Shown: one piece after another, positions 1 through 12,702 of the stretch
How the letters are laid out: each line of letters opens with the position of its first letter
How positions within the stretch are numbered: the first letter of the stretch is position 1
DNA from: Sipunculus nudus
Lineage: Eukaryota; Annelida; Sipuncula; Golfingiida; Sipunculidae
DNA: 64,000 nucleotides
Direction: 5' to 3'
Assembly: GCA_026874595.1 (NCBI GenBank)
Contig: CM049310.1
Coordinates: 43,031,558 to 43,095,557, forward strand
Made by a program: the position numbers and the translations under genes
Notes under the pieces: model-generated
Database searches by the model: none
What the model was told of the DNA's origin: nothing
What the model saw: the letters and a program-made list of their open reading frames with translations, nothing else

Positions 1-1007
1 ATATGGGGACGCAAACCCTGCACGGAAAATAGTACGTGATATGTCATTTTAATTAGTCTTGTGTTAATGCTGGTAACTTTTAAGTGAATTGTTTTTTAAA
101 TGCCCTTTTGGTATTGCAGTTCTTGCCTATATAAAAATAAAACAAACAAAAACCATACTCCCCCCACACCATGAGGTATGTACGTCATTTACGGACACCA
201 TTCAGGGAAATGGCACATGGTGTAATGTCATTGTCACCTGTGACATAATGGATCACGCTCGACAGATGGCTGTATGGTAACATGCAAAGAGTGTAAGTGG
301 TAAAATTTGCTATAAAACCACATAAACTACATTATGAGGTTATTCACACTTGGATTCACACCAATTTTGAACTTTATAAACACTTCCACAACACCATGCA
401 GCCTATTATGATAAATTTCAATAAAGTCTGTTATTTCGTCTCCAGAAATGATAGTCCAGACATACACACACACAGAATCAAGTGAAAAAAATAACCCTTT
501 CTTCACACAGGGTTAATAAGCATTTCTATTCTTTGAGCAACAGAAACTCCTTAACAAGCAAATTTTCTCACTAGTATTACATTTAGGTGCATGTTGAAAT
601 CTTTAGATGCTTGTAGGTTTTGTTTCAAGGGAGCATGTAAATTTTTTAGCCTAATTTGTACCCTGCCCCTGGGTCACTTGTTTATATTCAAATGTGATTA
701 AATATTAGGATATGACATTAGATGCTCAATGACATATTTCAATATATAATCAGGTGTAAATACATTTGTAGCATTTCATTTTATCTCTTAAATTTGGCTA
801 GACCTTGGTATGTAACGCTGGTACTCTGAAACTAGTCCACTCAATCATTTTTTTCAACTTTCATGGGATTTAATTTTTAACTGCTTGCTTATTTACTTGC
901 TTATTAACTTAAGTTTATGTTGATTTGAAAATTGAAAATTTTAATTTTTACAGCATTTTTTTTCAGCTAATTGTATTATCAGATTTGCTACATTGGTCTG
1001 ATCTAGG
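1..1007. other. Gene-free AT-rich sequence
   Basis: I see no coding signal, RNA gene or clear repeat here. The short open frames have no recognisable composition or motifs. Confidence 0.5.
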
Positions 1008-1010
1008 GTC

Positions 1011-1040
1011 CGTCTGTCTGTCTGTCTGTCTGTCCGTCTG
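1011..1040. repeat. GTCT tetranucleotide microsatellite
   Basis: About seven units of GTCT/GTCC in a row. Similar GTCTGTCC tracts occur near 6,495 and 7,020, at the start of other dispersed repeats, so the tract probably belongs to a repeat family rather than standing alone. The small open frame across it encodes only CLSV repeats. Confidence 0.8.
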
Positions 1041-1111
1041 GATGTCCGTCCCTAAGACTGGCACGTTTCGACACAGTTGGACCTACAAATCTGAAATTCG
1101 GCATACACTTA

Positions 1112-2300
1112 GATGTCCCCAAAATCTCCTACCATGCCGAAAATTGGGTCAATAGGACTTCGTTCCTTCGAGATATTAAGGAAAAACCTCAATTTTTTAT
1201 TAGAAATCTATTTTCACACTTCAGGACTGCCTAATATCAAAACCACTCATCTGGTTTTCTTCATATTTACCATAAATGTTTCTCTATATAGTTCCTATGT
1301 ACATGCCAGATATTAAGTCAGTATTATAAAATTTAAAAATGTTATGGGCCCAAACATAATGGACTTTGTAAAAAAATCAGGAAGATATTTGGTCACTTAA
1401 GACCAAAAGTGTTAAAGGTAGGGACTTTTTTCCAGTAATACAACTTTAATTAATCAAAATTTAATTGTATACCAAAAATTAGATCAAAATCTGTTAAATT
1501 TTTTAAATATTGCCAAAAATATAAAATTGGTACCTTAAATTTTGCCCAACTTTGGCCACGGCACATTTTTTTCCTGTAAGTACTGTGGATTTAATTTTCA
1601 CAGCATGTATACATAAGGATTTAATCTGTTCAAATCTGAAATTTGAAAATAAAAGCTGCAAAATTAGGCTAGTTATTGAATTTTTTGGAGGCTCTTGTTG
1701 TATTCCCTTACATTGTCAAGCAGTCCACTTCGATGACTGTAGGTCATTCAGTGCACATCTCTATGCTCCCCAGGCTGTTGGCATAATTTTAGATGTCCCC
1801 AAAATCTCCTACCATACCGAAAATTGTGTCATTAGGACTTCGTTCCTTCAAGATATTAATGAAAAAAACTCCATTTTCCAAAAAAAAAGCCATTGTTACA
1901 CTTCAAGGCTGCCTAATATCAAAACCACTGATCTGTTTTTGATCGTATATAGTATTCACATTCTTTCATACATTTTCTATGAACTTACCAAAAATTGGGT
2001 ATATTTTGAAGTTATGGGCCAAAACATATAATGCAATTTTTTGAAAAATCAGGAAATATATTTACTCACCTAACATAAGAATTGCTGAACCTAGAGACTT
2101 TTTTTCAGGAATATAACTTTATTTAATCAAGATTCAATTGTTTACCCAAAATTAGATCTGAATTTTGCAAATTTTTCAAGTTATTAGCATAAATAAAAAA
2201 TCAATACCTTAAATTTTGTCCAACTTTGGCACTGTTGATTTAATTTTCACAGCATATATACATAAGGATTTAATCTTTTAAAATCTGAAATTTCAAAGAA
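1112..2300. repeat. Diverged direct repeat, two copies with about 680-bp period
   Basis: The block starting with GATGTCCCCAAAATCTCC at 1112 recurs at 1792 with the same order of internal landmarks (ACTTCGTTCCTT, TTAATCAA...TTAGATC, TTTTCACAGCAT, AAGGATTTAATC). Copies differ by substitutions and small indels. A third, more diverged copy lies at about 17,690-17,910. Part of the unit (CTATGTACATGCCAGA) is also found inside the 457-bp tandem array at 3.4-4.75 kb, so these belong to one interspersed family. No coding potential is visible. Confidence 0.7.
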
Positions 2301-3034
2301 ATTGATTGGAAAGAATAGCTTTTATTCATGTTTTCATACACCATGTCAAGTGTTGTTTACATCTAGTCCACCTAGTAGTACAGCCTTCACTTGCATTATG
2401 TAACCCACCCCAGGCAGCTTGCCTTGTGTCAGCTTGGCCACTACCAGCAGGCTTCCCCTCTGCACTCCCCCCACCCCCAGATGGTGCATAAACTAGATGA
2501 ATGTTATTATTTTCTGTATTTGATTCATTCTTATTCTAGGCTATGCTACATTTTAGATTTTGTATTGTACCACCAGGGTTACAATGATTAAAGTGTACAT
2601 TTAATTGTGTCCACAAAGTGGTGTATTTCTATGAAAGTGTGGATGTTAATGAGATAAGTAATTCCTTACTTCAGAGGAGTAAAAACTTCACCAGGTGTGA
2701 AATTGACTATTAATTCCAGTAATAAATTAAAACTGGGATAGTAATTAGCACAATGATATTGTTTGTCCCTCATTCAACCAACAGTGTGTATACTTTATTT
2801 GAAAAGATGTTTTTTTTTTATCAAATTTACTGAATCTTTTATTTTATTTTGGTGAACAAAATTAAGCAATGTACTGAAAACTCCAATGTGCAAAACTTTT
2901 TAATAGTGATTCAAGGAATATTCTTGTAGATGCCATGTTGTGGCATTATTTTCTTTTAAATTCAGTTTAAACATTTATGATTTAAAATAATAAAATATAT
3001 GTGTATGCATAATATGACCCAATATGAGCTACAC

Positions 3035-3165
3035 TCTGGATATATGATGATTGCAACTTTTGCAACAATTCTAATATTTTAACTTATAGTTTCAGTTTTT
3101 TACTCTGTATATATAATGATTGCAACTTTTGCAACAATTCTAATATTTAAACTTATATATTCAGG
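3035..3165. repeat. Two-copy tandem duplication of about 71 bp
   Basis: The string GATTGCAACTTTTGCAACAA followed by TTCTAATATTT occurs at about 3048 and again about 71 bp later, each preceded by an AT-rich TATATA segment. It is a simple local duplication. Confidence 0.75.
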
Positions 3166-3381
3166 TTTTTTTTATTAAAAATTTATAAAACCTATAAATA
3201 AAAAAAATGATTCAGATAAAAACTTCTTAATGGAAAAAGTGGATATGCTTAAAAAAAATAGGCTTATATATAAACTTAAATGCATTATTCCCTTGAAAGT
3301 GAAATAAAGGTATTAGTCCATTCTGTCCACTTGCCTGTCCATCTGTAAATTTTCATATGCATTACAGTATCTCAAAACTTT

Positions 3382-4751
3382 TACTGTTTTTCTTCATGAC
3401 AGTCTTGTCAGAGTATTAGTTTGCAATCATATATTTAGAACTTTACTATAACCAAGTAGGAGGGCCCCTTTCTTCTTAGCTTTTCATATTCTAATATAAA
3501 TGAAAAACATTACAATAGAATATTTCTACATCCACCTTTGTGCTGCCCTCACTTTTCCCTTCTCCGAACCCCATCCCAAAGTCAGCCTCAGTAAGCAAGA
3601 ACAAGATGAATCATATATATTCATACTTTAATATTTTGTATAACTATTCATCCATAGGTACCTATGTACATGCCAGAAATTATGTCAATATTGTGTAATA
3701 TTAGACATAGTGGGCATCACAATAATGTACCTTGTCAAGACTTAAGAGATATTGTGTCATACAGTCACTAATTCATAAATCACTTCATCAGCATAGTTAA
3801 TCATAACATCATATCTGTCAAATTGAAAGCTTGCATTTACTGTTTTTTACTTCATGACAGTCTTGTCGGAGTATTAGTTTGCAATCATATATTTAGAACT
3901 TTACTATAACCAAGTAGGAGGGCCCCTTTCTTCTTAGCTTTTCATATTCTAATATAAATGAAAAACATTACAATAGAATATTTCTACATCCACCTTCGTG
4001 CTGCCCTCACTTTTCCCTTCTCCGAACCCCATCCCAAAGTCAGCCTCAGTAAGCAAGAACAAGATGAATCATATATATTCATACTTTAATATTTTGTATA
4101 ACTATTCGTCCATAGGTACCTATGTACATGCCAGAAAGTATGTCAATATTGTGTAATATGTAGACATAGTGGGCATCACAATAATTTACCTTGTCAAGAC
4201 TAAAGAGATATTGTGTCATACAGTCACAAATTCATAAATCACTTCATCAGCATAGTTAATCATAACATCATATCTGTCAAATTGAAAGCTTGCATTTACT
4301 GTTTTTCTTCATGACAGTCTTGTCAGAGTATTAGTTTGCAATCATATATTTAGAACTTTACTATAACCAAGTAGGAGGGCCCCTTTCCTCTTAGCGTTTC
4401 ATATTCTTATATAAATGAAAAACATTACAATAGAATATTTCTACATCCTCCTTCGTGCTGCCCTCACTTTTCCCTTCTCCGAACCCCATCCCAAAGTCAG
4501 CCTCAGTAAGCAAGAACAAGATGAATCATATATATTCATACTTTTATATTTTGTATAACTATTCGTCCATAGGTACCTATGTACATGCCAGAAATTATGT
4601 CAATATTGTGTAATATGTAGACATAGTGGGCATCACAATAATGTACCTTGTCAAGACTAAAGAGATATTGTGTCATACAGTCACAAATTCATAAATCACT
4701 TCATCAGCATAGTTAATCATAACATCATATCTGTCAAATTGAAAGCTTGCA
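3382..4751. repeat. Three-copy tandem array, unit about 457 bp
   Basis: Units begin at 3382, 3838 and 4297 (TACTGTTTTTC...), and the last ends at 4751. Each contains TCATGACAGTCTTGTC, AAGTAGGAGGGCCCC, TCCGAACCCCATCCCAAAG and CATAGGTACCTATGTACATG in the same order. The copies are nearly identical, with scattered single-base changes and a few small indels, so the duplication is recent compared with other repeats here. An open frame of 69 codons crosses the end of the third unit but is not conserved upstream, so I do not call a gene. Confidence 0.9.
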
Positions 4752-6545
4752 GACTACCATACACTTTAGATCCTTCAACAAATAGCCTTATCATCATTCT
4801 ACTACTGCTTATTACTGCTGTCATTGCATTCATATTTGCTCAAATATATCACAATTTTCAACCCCTCCTAAATAAATAAAAAATAAACCACTATATTTGA
4901 CTCTATTAATCCATCAGTCAGGTTATTTCATTTATCATTTACTCACATATTACATTACATTCTTTTATAATAGCCCAACATGTCCATGATATTCATAAGC
5001 TTTATCGACTCGATATAGTATCACAGTGGAGAAACATTTATAGTCCAATCACGATCAGCTGAGCGCCGTGACCCATGGGTCCCTTGTTTTGTTGAATTTA
5101 TCTTTACCAGTGATTTAATTTCAGTTAAATGCTATCTGAAACATGCCCCTTGGATGTAGATCAGTTCATTGTATATATTGGTTTTAAAATATAGCCAAAT
5201 AAAATTATTTCTCTTATATAGATTTATATATATTCTACTTTGATGATCCCACTGATGCATCATTGTCAAAGTAAAGCTCTTTATGCAGTATGTATCTAAT
5301 CTTAGTCTACCTTATATACTGGTACATACATTTTTTAAGTTTATGGGACCCCCAGCAATGTTCATCATCTATACATGCATGAAAAAATTTTGCTTCTTCT
5401 TTTTCTCTGCAGGTGTGCCAGGCTGTGGCTGTAATGTTCCATCTCGAACTTGACCACTTCATGCCAGCCACCAGTTTGATAGGAGCAAATCTCTTTGTTT
5501 GAGCTTGAAATATTGCCTCTGACATTTGTGTCAGGGTAATCAATAAGTTTTGAAATTAAGATTTTCTTAATTGTTCAATATCTATGCACTGTGGAAGGCA
5601 TTTGATTATTATTCTTTAAAGAACTGCACATTGAAACTGATCAGATAACTAATAATAATTGGTATTCATCATTAGACTAAATCTTATAAAGCAGTTTGGT
5701 AAATGCACTTTACTCAGAATAATTTAAGGAACAGGACAAGTCAGAATTTATGGATCTTCAATTAACTGTTGGCCACTTTACATATTCAGTGTTACAGAAA
5801 GAAATATTGCCCTGGTATATATAAGGCACATGTTAAATGGATGATTTATTTCATATGTTACATGTTTGCAGGCAGCAGTTGAAGCCTTCAAGATAGAATG
5901 ATCCCTGGAGGATAGCCCACAGGAAAAGACAACCCACATACTGGCCACATGGGAAAGAATGATTTCCAAGAGCCCTCAAGGACTGATAGATCTGATAGTT
6001 CAATACTGGTGAGGAGACACACTGGCAGACCAGACAGCCCAATGCAGGTGAGACTTGAATACCTATCATAGAACAAACAGATAAAGGATTAATTTAATCT
6101 TTAGTCCCTGCCATAGGATGGAGAATACTAAAATGGTCCACATCTGTCCGTCCCTCCTTCTCTACTAAATATCTTCAAAACCCATTTTTTTCCCACAAAA
6201 TTTTATTTACATACATAGTCACCACCTGCAGGTGCTGCCACCTATGTTACACTATTTTCCACGATCCAAAAGGGTCTTTTCCACTCTTTTACTTGTAAGT
6301 GAATAAATATGAAAACCTGATGCTTCAAATTAATTTTCCCTTGTGCATACATGTTCATCATGTGATTGATATGTAATTTTTAGAGTTTGGGTCAAAGGTC
6401 AACATTTTTCATACTTTTCTGTTCAGATATTGGGACCTCCTTTATATGGGGAAACATGATAATCAGTCCCCAACTGTAGGATTAGTCCCCCATCTGGCTG
6501 TCTGTCTGTCAGTCTGTCATGCCATCTGGCCACCCGTCCGACCTG
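4752..6545. other. Gene-free sequence with one repeat-family terminus
   Basis: No gene is supported. At about 5061-5093 a string with GACCCATGGGTCCCTTGTT resembles CACCTATGGGTCCCTTGTT at about 18,930-18,950, so this looks like the end of a dispersed repeat. TCTGTCCGTCCCTCC near 6,145 is a similar tract. Nothing else stands out. Confidence 0.45.
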
Positions 6546-6770
6546 CCACATTTTTTAGCTCAGCTGACTGTAAGTCAACTGAGGTGTAGGAATGGCACTT
6601 TGTCTGTTGGCCTTCGGGGCGTCTGGCCGTCCGAGGTCTGTTAGCAGGGCACAAATCGTAACTGCTGGTCCTAGAAACTCCTAAGTGAACATCCAGGGAG
6701 GTCAATAAAAAATCTCCAAGGTATTGGGCTTGAAAGTACCCCCAGAATAATAAAACATTTGATACAAAAC
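6546..6770. repeat. Dispersed repeat (TTTTTAGCTCAGCTGAC family)
   Basis: Begins with TTTTTAGCTCAGCTGACTG and continues through GTTAGCAGGGCACAAATCGT and ATCCAGGGAGGTC. The same order of landmarks occurs at about 18,950-19,450 and 55,984-56,960, with a head-only copy near 17,650. The repeat has no visible coding capacity. Confidence 0.6.
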
Positions 6771-7159
6771 CTCCATTATCTTGATACTTAATGCATTGAT
6801 TGTCATGAATCTTGCCTTGAATATTGACCATGACTAGTTTTGTCAGATCCCAAAGAGTGATGATGCCATCTGTATTTTTCTTATTTTAGCGAATATTATT
6901 CTATGTTTTTTTACTATAAAATGACAACAATCATGTCAGTTTCTCAGTTGAGATTACATCTAGTGCTCCACAACCTGGTGTGTTATTGATCACAAGTGGA
7001 TGCCCTATAGAAATCACCCTGTCTGTCTTTTTGTCTGTCTGTCTTTTCATCCCTCCATCCACACAAATGGTTTTCAGATGAAAACTCCAGTTTGGATTGA
7101 CACCTGGAATTTTAACTTGACTTACATATGGCCCACCACTAAATCCAGAAACTTTATGA

Positions 7160-7900
7160 TTTTTAAGTCATGAGGTCAGAGGTCAAGGTCACAGGACCCA
7201 CTTATTTAAAAAAGATTATGGCTGCATTTTTATAGCCTAGCGCTTTTCATCCCAAACTTTCCATCTTGCTCATTTAGCTAACTTGCCAGTATGGGGAGAG
7301 CATAAATAAATTTAGTGTAACAAGGTCAAAGGTCAAGGTCACAGGGGACCATCTGTTCACAAATTAGTTTCCAGATGATAATTCCAGTTTAGTTTGACAT
7401 ATTGGTTTCAAACTTAACTTATATATGGCTCACCACTTAAGTAAGAACCCTGTTGATTTTTAGGGGCCAACGGCCAAGGCCAAGGTTACAGGACCCATTT
7501 CTTTAAAAAGAATGTGTATGCATTTCAAGCCAAGCTTTTCATCACAAATTTTCCATCATCTAGATATTGCTTACCTGCCAATAGGGAAAGATTCTATTAG
7601 ATTTTTTGGTCAGTGGGTCAAAGGTCAAGGTCACAGGGCCCATCCATTCACAGATTAGTTTATATGGATGATAATTCTGCTTTGGATAGACAGATTGGCT
7701 TCAAACTTAATTTATTAATGACCCACCACTTAAGTTAGAATCATTTTGATTTTCAGGGTGCAGAGATCAAAGGTGAAGGTCACAGGAGCCACATCTTTAA
7801 AATGATTGTGGATGCACTGTAAATTAAACTTTTCATCCCAAACTTTTCATCTTTTACACATGGTTTTCTTGCCCAAAGTGAGGCAATATGTATATTTTGA
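7160..7900. repeat. Degenerate tandem array with AGGTCA triplets
   Basis: Landmarks recur about every 150 bp and alternate in two types, giving a higher-order unit near 295 bp (CATCCCAAACTTTCCATC at about 7,250, related forms near 7,540 and 7,835). Each half-unit carries AGGTCA, one base, then two abutting AGGTCA: 7173-7191, 7323-7341 and 7615-7633 (first site GGGTCA). The copy at 7764-7782 is degenerate (AGATCA-A-AGGTGA-AGGTCA) and one near 7,470 is strongly decayed. Such half-sites bind nuclear receptors in animals; function here is inference only. Confidence 0.7.
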
Positions 7901-10900
7901 TGTTACCTGGTAAGAATCAAGGTCTTGATTAGTTACACTGCATACAAATGTTTTAATATCTAATTTATGTCAGAATATCAAGAAAAATAATAGATGGTTA
8001 AATGTAAATGAAACTCTACTATTTTTTTTTGTGATTATTACTACATAATTAAAATCCACATGTATTACATTAATCACATATAACATAAACCTTATTGTTG
8101 CTGTGAGGTCAAATCATAAAGACTGCTATTATAGACCTTTTTGCAGTATACAGTGGGTAAAAATAAAACACGTGAAATTTCATAAAGTTAAAATAATGGG
8201 TTAATAATTCCAGTTCCTCTGATTCATATGCCTATAAGAATCAGGCCAGCCAAGAAGCAGATTATGATTTCAAAATATTCTAATCTGAAAACACCAGATT
8301 TCAATCATGAAGTCTTCAGCACTGGATTGTAATCTTGGCTTGCCCAGATTGTGATTGTATTCTTAACTGACCCAGATCAAAATTGAATTTTTCAAATATT
8401 TCTTATACCCTTTTTTATACCCTATCCCCCCCCCCACCCCAACCCAGTTCTGCCAACTTCAAAAGTGCTTTACGATCCTCCAACAATGCAGCAGCTTGTG
8501 TACATGTGTTTAACTTTACAGCACATTTACCGCAAATCAGAAAAACCAACAATGTTTATCCATGGTTGTGTAAAGTTGTGAAAATAATAACTACTGTATT
8601 TCTTCTATTTATACCGCACATCCATTTGAAACCACACCCAGACTTCTCCAAATCCTATATAAAATCCCACTAGACAGTCAGTACTAATAAAGAACCCCCA
8701 TTTTAAACAGCACTGAGAATTCACAATCTCTAGGTGGCGTTTAATTTTCAGAAGAATTAATCAATAGCAGGGCTCCTGCACTCTTACATCTTGTAACCCT
8801 TATATATCGTTTCTTCTTGCTTTGTTCAATCTGTTATCAACCATGCAACTGTCCTCACCTAGCAAGACATGATTATGTCCGTGTTCTAATTCGTAATCAA
8901 CCTGTCAGTTCATTGTGCTTAAAAATTATCATAAAAAGCTTCTGATGTTAAAAAATTGGAACCATATTTCCCAGAAACTATTGAAACATTATGATTGTTG
9001 ATGTTGGAAAACAATGTTATCTTATTTCCTTAAAACTAATGCCTAACGACACACTGTTGCAACGAAAGACTAATGTATGTTACTTATCTTCCCAGTTGAA
9101 AGATCTTCTTCAGATTATTGATTTATTAGCTTGTTGCTTCATATGGAAGGTCAGACAAGAACAAAATAAAAAAATTTCATTAGCACACTTATTTTTTAAA
9201 TGAAAAGCCTCTAAAAGAAAAATTGATATACAGGTTCACAGAAAAACATAAACTGATTTACTCATGCCTGGCATGAGCGATTCCTGAAAAGGCTGGAATC
9301 ATGGAAATGACAGACCGAAACGCAATTCCCAATTCTGAAAATATTTAAGTTTTAATGTATTTTTTACCTATAATATCTTGGCAATTCATTTGAAACGTGT
9401 ATGCAGTGATATAATTGTTGATGCCACTGACAGCGTGCGGGGTTTATCCATGTAGTAAAGATCCCAAAGCCCTGGCTTATTTGTGTGTATATAGCGCTCT
9501 CGCAAGGGATGCTTGGAACTTGTCTACTTGGTTAAATGCCATCCAGTAGCACGTAATATGCATATTGAAACAAGGATAATTTTTTCATATGGTGCCATAT
9601 TTACTGCCATAAAATGTTCACTAGTTCAGTGAATGCAGACACTGTCAGCTGGCTTGCAAACTGACATACAGGGAGACTCGCACCAAGCACTTCGATTACA
9701 AGACAACCTGTAGCACATAATAATTATAAATATGAAGTGTCCATTCCTCAGGTTACGCGAATCTCAATGGTTGTCAAGCTTGTATTATTGGACTAAGTCA
9801 AGAAATGAATGTATCATAACGGGTCAACAAAGTTCAAGAAAGGGACTTGTGTTTTCTCACAATTTTAAAACGAAACCCCAGATTTAGTGCAGTTACCTTC
9901 TTAGGAAATGGATCTATTAAATAGTAACCGAATGATGACCCTGGTTTTTATACAGTAGCATTGAACTTGCACACAGTTAAATGTCGTAAAAAACATAGTT
10001 CACAACAGTTCTACTTGGTCAAAACCTAATTACGTTTTTCCTTCCTCACTGCTACAACAGAATAAATTTGAACCTGACCGATGTCGTTTACGCAAACGTG
10101 ATATATTTTTGGGAAAATTTGGTGACTTTGACATTGTTATGGGCAGGACAGGAAGAAGTTATTTTGATAGTTTAAGATTAACAAGAAATAATAAATGAGG
10201 AAGCCTGGTTAAGTAGAGCATCATGGTAGCCTTGGTTTTGTGCGCTGTCACTTGTCTACCTTAAGCCATTTGTGGATGTAGACAATGATATGCAGGGTGT
10301 GTGTGGGTTGATCTCCCTCACATTATGCAGAAGACTGACATTTCTTTGAACTAACTTTATCTTTTTAAAAAGTAAGGTGTCAATGTCCTGTGATGCACAG
10401 CCTCTTGAAATGCAAATTCTTAGTGGGTGCCACCTTCTAGACATTTGTCGAAAATAATTTATTACCAAAATTTGGGCCCTGAAATTGACCCTCTGCTGTC
10501 TCCTATGATATTCATTTGAATTGTTGTATAATACACATTCTTTGATATGTTTAATAAATTCTGCTTTGGTCTGCTCCATACCATTCTATATAATTTTCCT
10601 GTTTTCACTTTTAGAATCATATAAATAATACCACTGACCATTTTTGAGAATCAAATATCATAAAATCCAATTTCAATGATCAGTTTTAAAGTGATCATTA
10701 TGCTGATATAGGGATCCTCAGGAGCTGGCAGCTCCAAGATGCCGAAAATAAATTGTACCAAATTTGAGGCTCAAAATTATGGGTCGTCTTATACATGGGG
10801 TCGTCTTATACATGTGTAAATACAGTTCTTTGACGGTTAAATTAATTAAGTTTTTATTGGGCCATTGCTATCAGATAAACTTACCAGTATCTATTAAGTT

Positions 10901-12238
10901 ACTCATATTTTTTAAATAATTGAATGTGAATGGTAATAAATGATAAAATAATATATACCAGTATAATTATCATGTACATTAATATATTAATAATTGAAAA
11001 CTTGATTTATACAAATATATAAATGTAACTATTCTAGTAAAATGTAAGCTGCAATTATGCCTTTTTTCAATCAATCAATTACTACTACATCAAAGTAGGC
11101 CAGGGTGTCCTAGATGGCCTTCAAACATTCAATTTTAAGGCATGAGGGATTTTTAGGCATTAGGCAAATAAGGCATTTTTGCTGATTGCTAAGTTGCTCA
11201 TTTCATGATGAGCAAGGAGAATTCATTGATTTTTGCCCATTTCATGAAAGGGGAAAGTGGTCCCCATTTCATGTAATGGGCAATTTCACATTTGTAAGTA
11301 TTATAAATACTTAATGATGACATGTCAATGTAAGATATCACATCACTAAAATGCAGTGGAACAAAGCTAATATATATATGGAATATAGAACCTCTCTAAT
11401 TGTATACTCCTTTTTCAGCATGCATTTTCCTTTTTATTGTTTTTCAGTATTTTAATGCTGTACCTAATTCTTGAGGCACCCTCATATGCAGTGAAATAAA
11501 GATGTTAACAAAGTGCAGTTTTACTTGATTTTAGAGCAGTCTCCTCTGATTAATATGCCATTGGTTGTTCCTGCTGAACAAAATGTGTAATGCCATATAC
11601 AGATGTTGTCACAGGTCTAGTGTTCAAGGTGCCTAAATGTGCCCTCTAAAAGTCATTTTACAAACCCTTAATTATATGTATTTTATATTTAGTTTAGGAT
11701 GTCACTTGTGGTATCATTAAACAAATTTGGTTTGTTTATTGCATATAATTCTCATGACTGAGATGGAGGGGTCATTTTGATGAAATATCAATTAGAGGAA
11801 AGAGAAGTTCTATATTTTTACCTGAGGGATGTATTAGTCACAGGTGACAGGCATAAAATCACATAATGATCAGAAAGCATGTTTATCTGTCAGTAAGTGC
11901 TGAAAATTTGACGAAGATATCTTTGATAGTTACTGAGTAAATGTATTTTGTACAAAGTCATGTTTAAACATGTAAAAAATGCAAAATTGATCTGAATAGT
12001 TAGTGTGACAATCCACAGGTTGTACAGTAAAGGGTTAAAGGGGTAGACCAAATGCAAAAATGCATGTGTACCTTTGATGTACCGAATACATACTTTCTCA
12101 GAAGTTATATAAAAGATCAACTGCAGAAATCACTGAAATACCATGCACCAGATATAGAATTTGGTGTTAATACAATATTTATGTGTGTCATATCTTTCAG
12201 ATGTAACATTCATTAAAATAATTCTACCATAAACAGAA
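7901..12238. other. Gene-free AT-rich stretch
   Basis: No gene, RNA gene or mobile element with ends is supported. Short open frames (for example a 107-codon one on the minus strand at 10,256-10,579) show no family motif. A pyrimidine tract lies at about 8,425. The only structured item I saw is the doubled 17-mer at 10,781-10,814. Confidence 0.45.
10781..10826. repeat. Exact tandem 17-mer with AAATACAGT end
   Basis: GGGTCGTCTTATACATG occurs twice without a gap (10,781-10,797 and 10,798-10,814), followed by AAATACAGT at 10,818-10,826. The inverse string ACTGTATTT sits at 8,593-8,601 in front of another TATA-containing segment. These may be ends of small DNA elements, but the match is short and I find no target-site duplication. 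Confidence 0.4.
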
Positions 12239-12252
12239 GGGGGGGGGGGGGG
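12239..12252. repeat. Poly-G run of 14
   Basis: An uninterrupted run of G, followed by CACCCTGG. Similar runs of G or C recur across the window, some followed by related sequence (CCACCCTGG after the run at 63,123-63,135). Confidence 0.9.
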
Positions 12253-12362
12253 CACCCTGGTTGCCACTTCCATTAATGGAAGTATGTGTCAATCATAGAA
12301 GCACTGGTTCTACTTTATTAAAAAGCTAAGCGATGTTGTATCATAAAAACATATGATTGTAA

Positions 12363-12699
12363 GGCCAAAATAAAAAAAAGGTATGGTTCTCAGGCACTTT
12401 TTTCAGAAAATCAATGCGGGCGGGCGGTTTTTTTAATTTTATTTTTTTGGTATGTTTCGATAAAAATGTCAAATTATAAGGGAAAAGCATGATAATAACA
12501 TATTTATTTGGCTAAATAAGTAAAAGCACTACATAATAAAGGAAATTGTATGATTTTATCTTCTTGAAAGATATGTCCGAGCGGCTGCAGCTCAAAATTG
12601 ATAAGTTTCTATTGAAAATCAAAATAAAAATTTTTGATGCGGGGGTTTAAAATTGATGCGGGCGGTGCCTGAGAACCAAACCTTTAATTTTTTTTGGCC
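12363..12699. mobile_element. PIF/Harbinger-type MITE, 337 bp
   Basis: The element begins GGCCAAAATAAA and ends TTTTTTTTGGCC. The terminal inverted repeats extend about 50 bp and include GGTTCTCAGGCAC on the left and its complement GTGCCTGAGAACC on the right, then GATGCGGGCGG-like blocks. It is flanked on both sides by the trinucleotide TAA (12,360-12,362 and 12,700-12,702). A 3-bp TWA target duplication with GG-starting ends is the signature of PIF/Harbinger elements. There is no transposase frame inside, so it is non-autonomous. The ends are well preserved, which points to a fairly recent insertion. Confidence 0.8.
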
Positions 12700-12702
12700 T
12701 AA

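Noticed and set aside
925-1155. Open frame with CLSVCLSV repeats
   Set aside because: It is produced by the GTCT microsatellite.
8383-8673. Plus-strand open frame of 96 codons with a proline run
   Set aside because: The proline run comes from a C tract; no domain, start context or splice signals support it.
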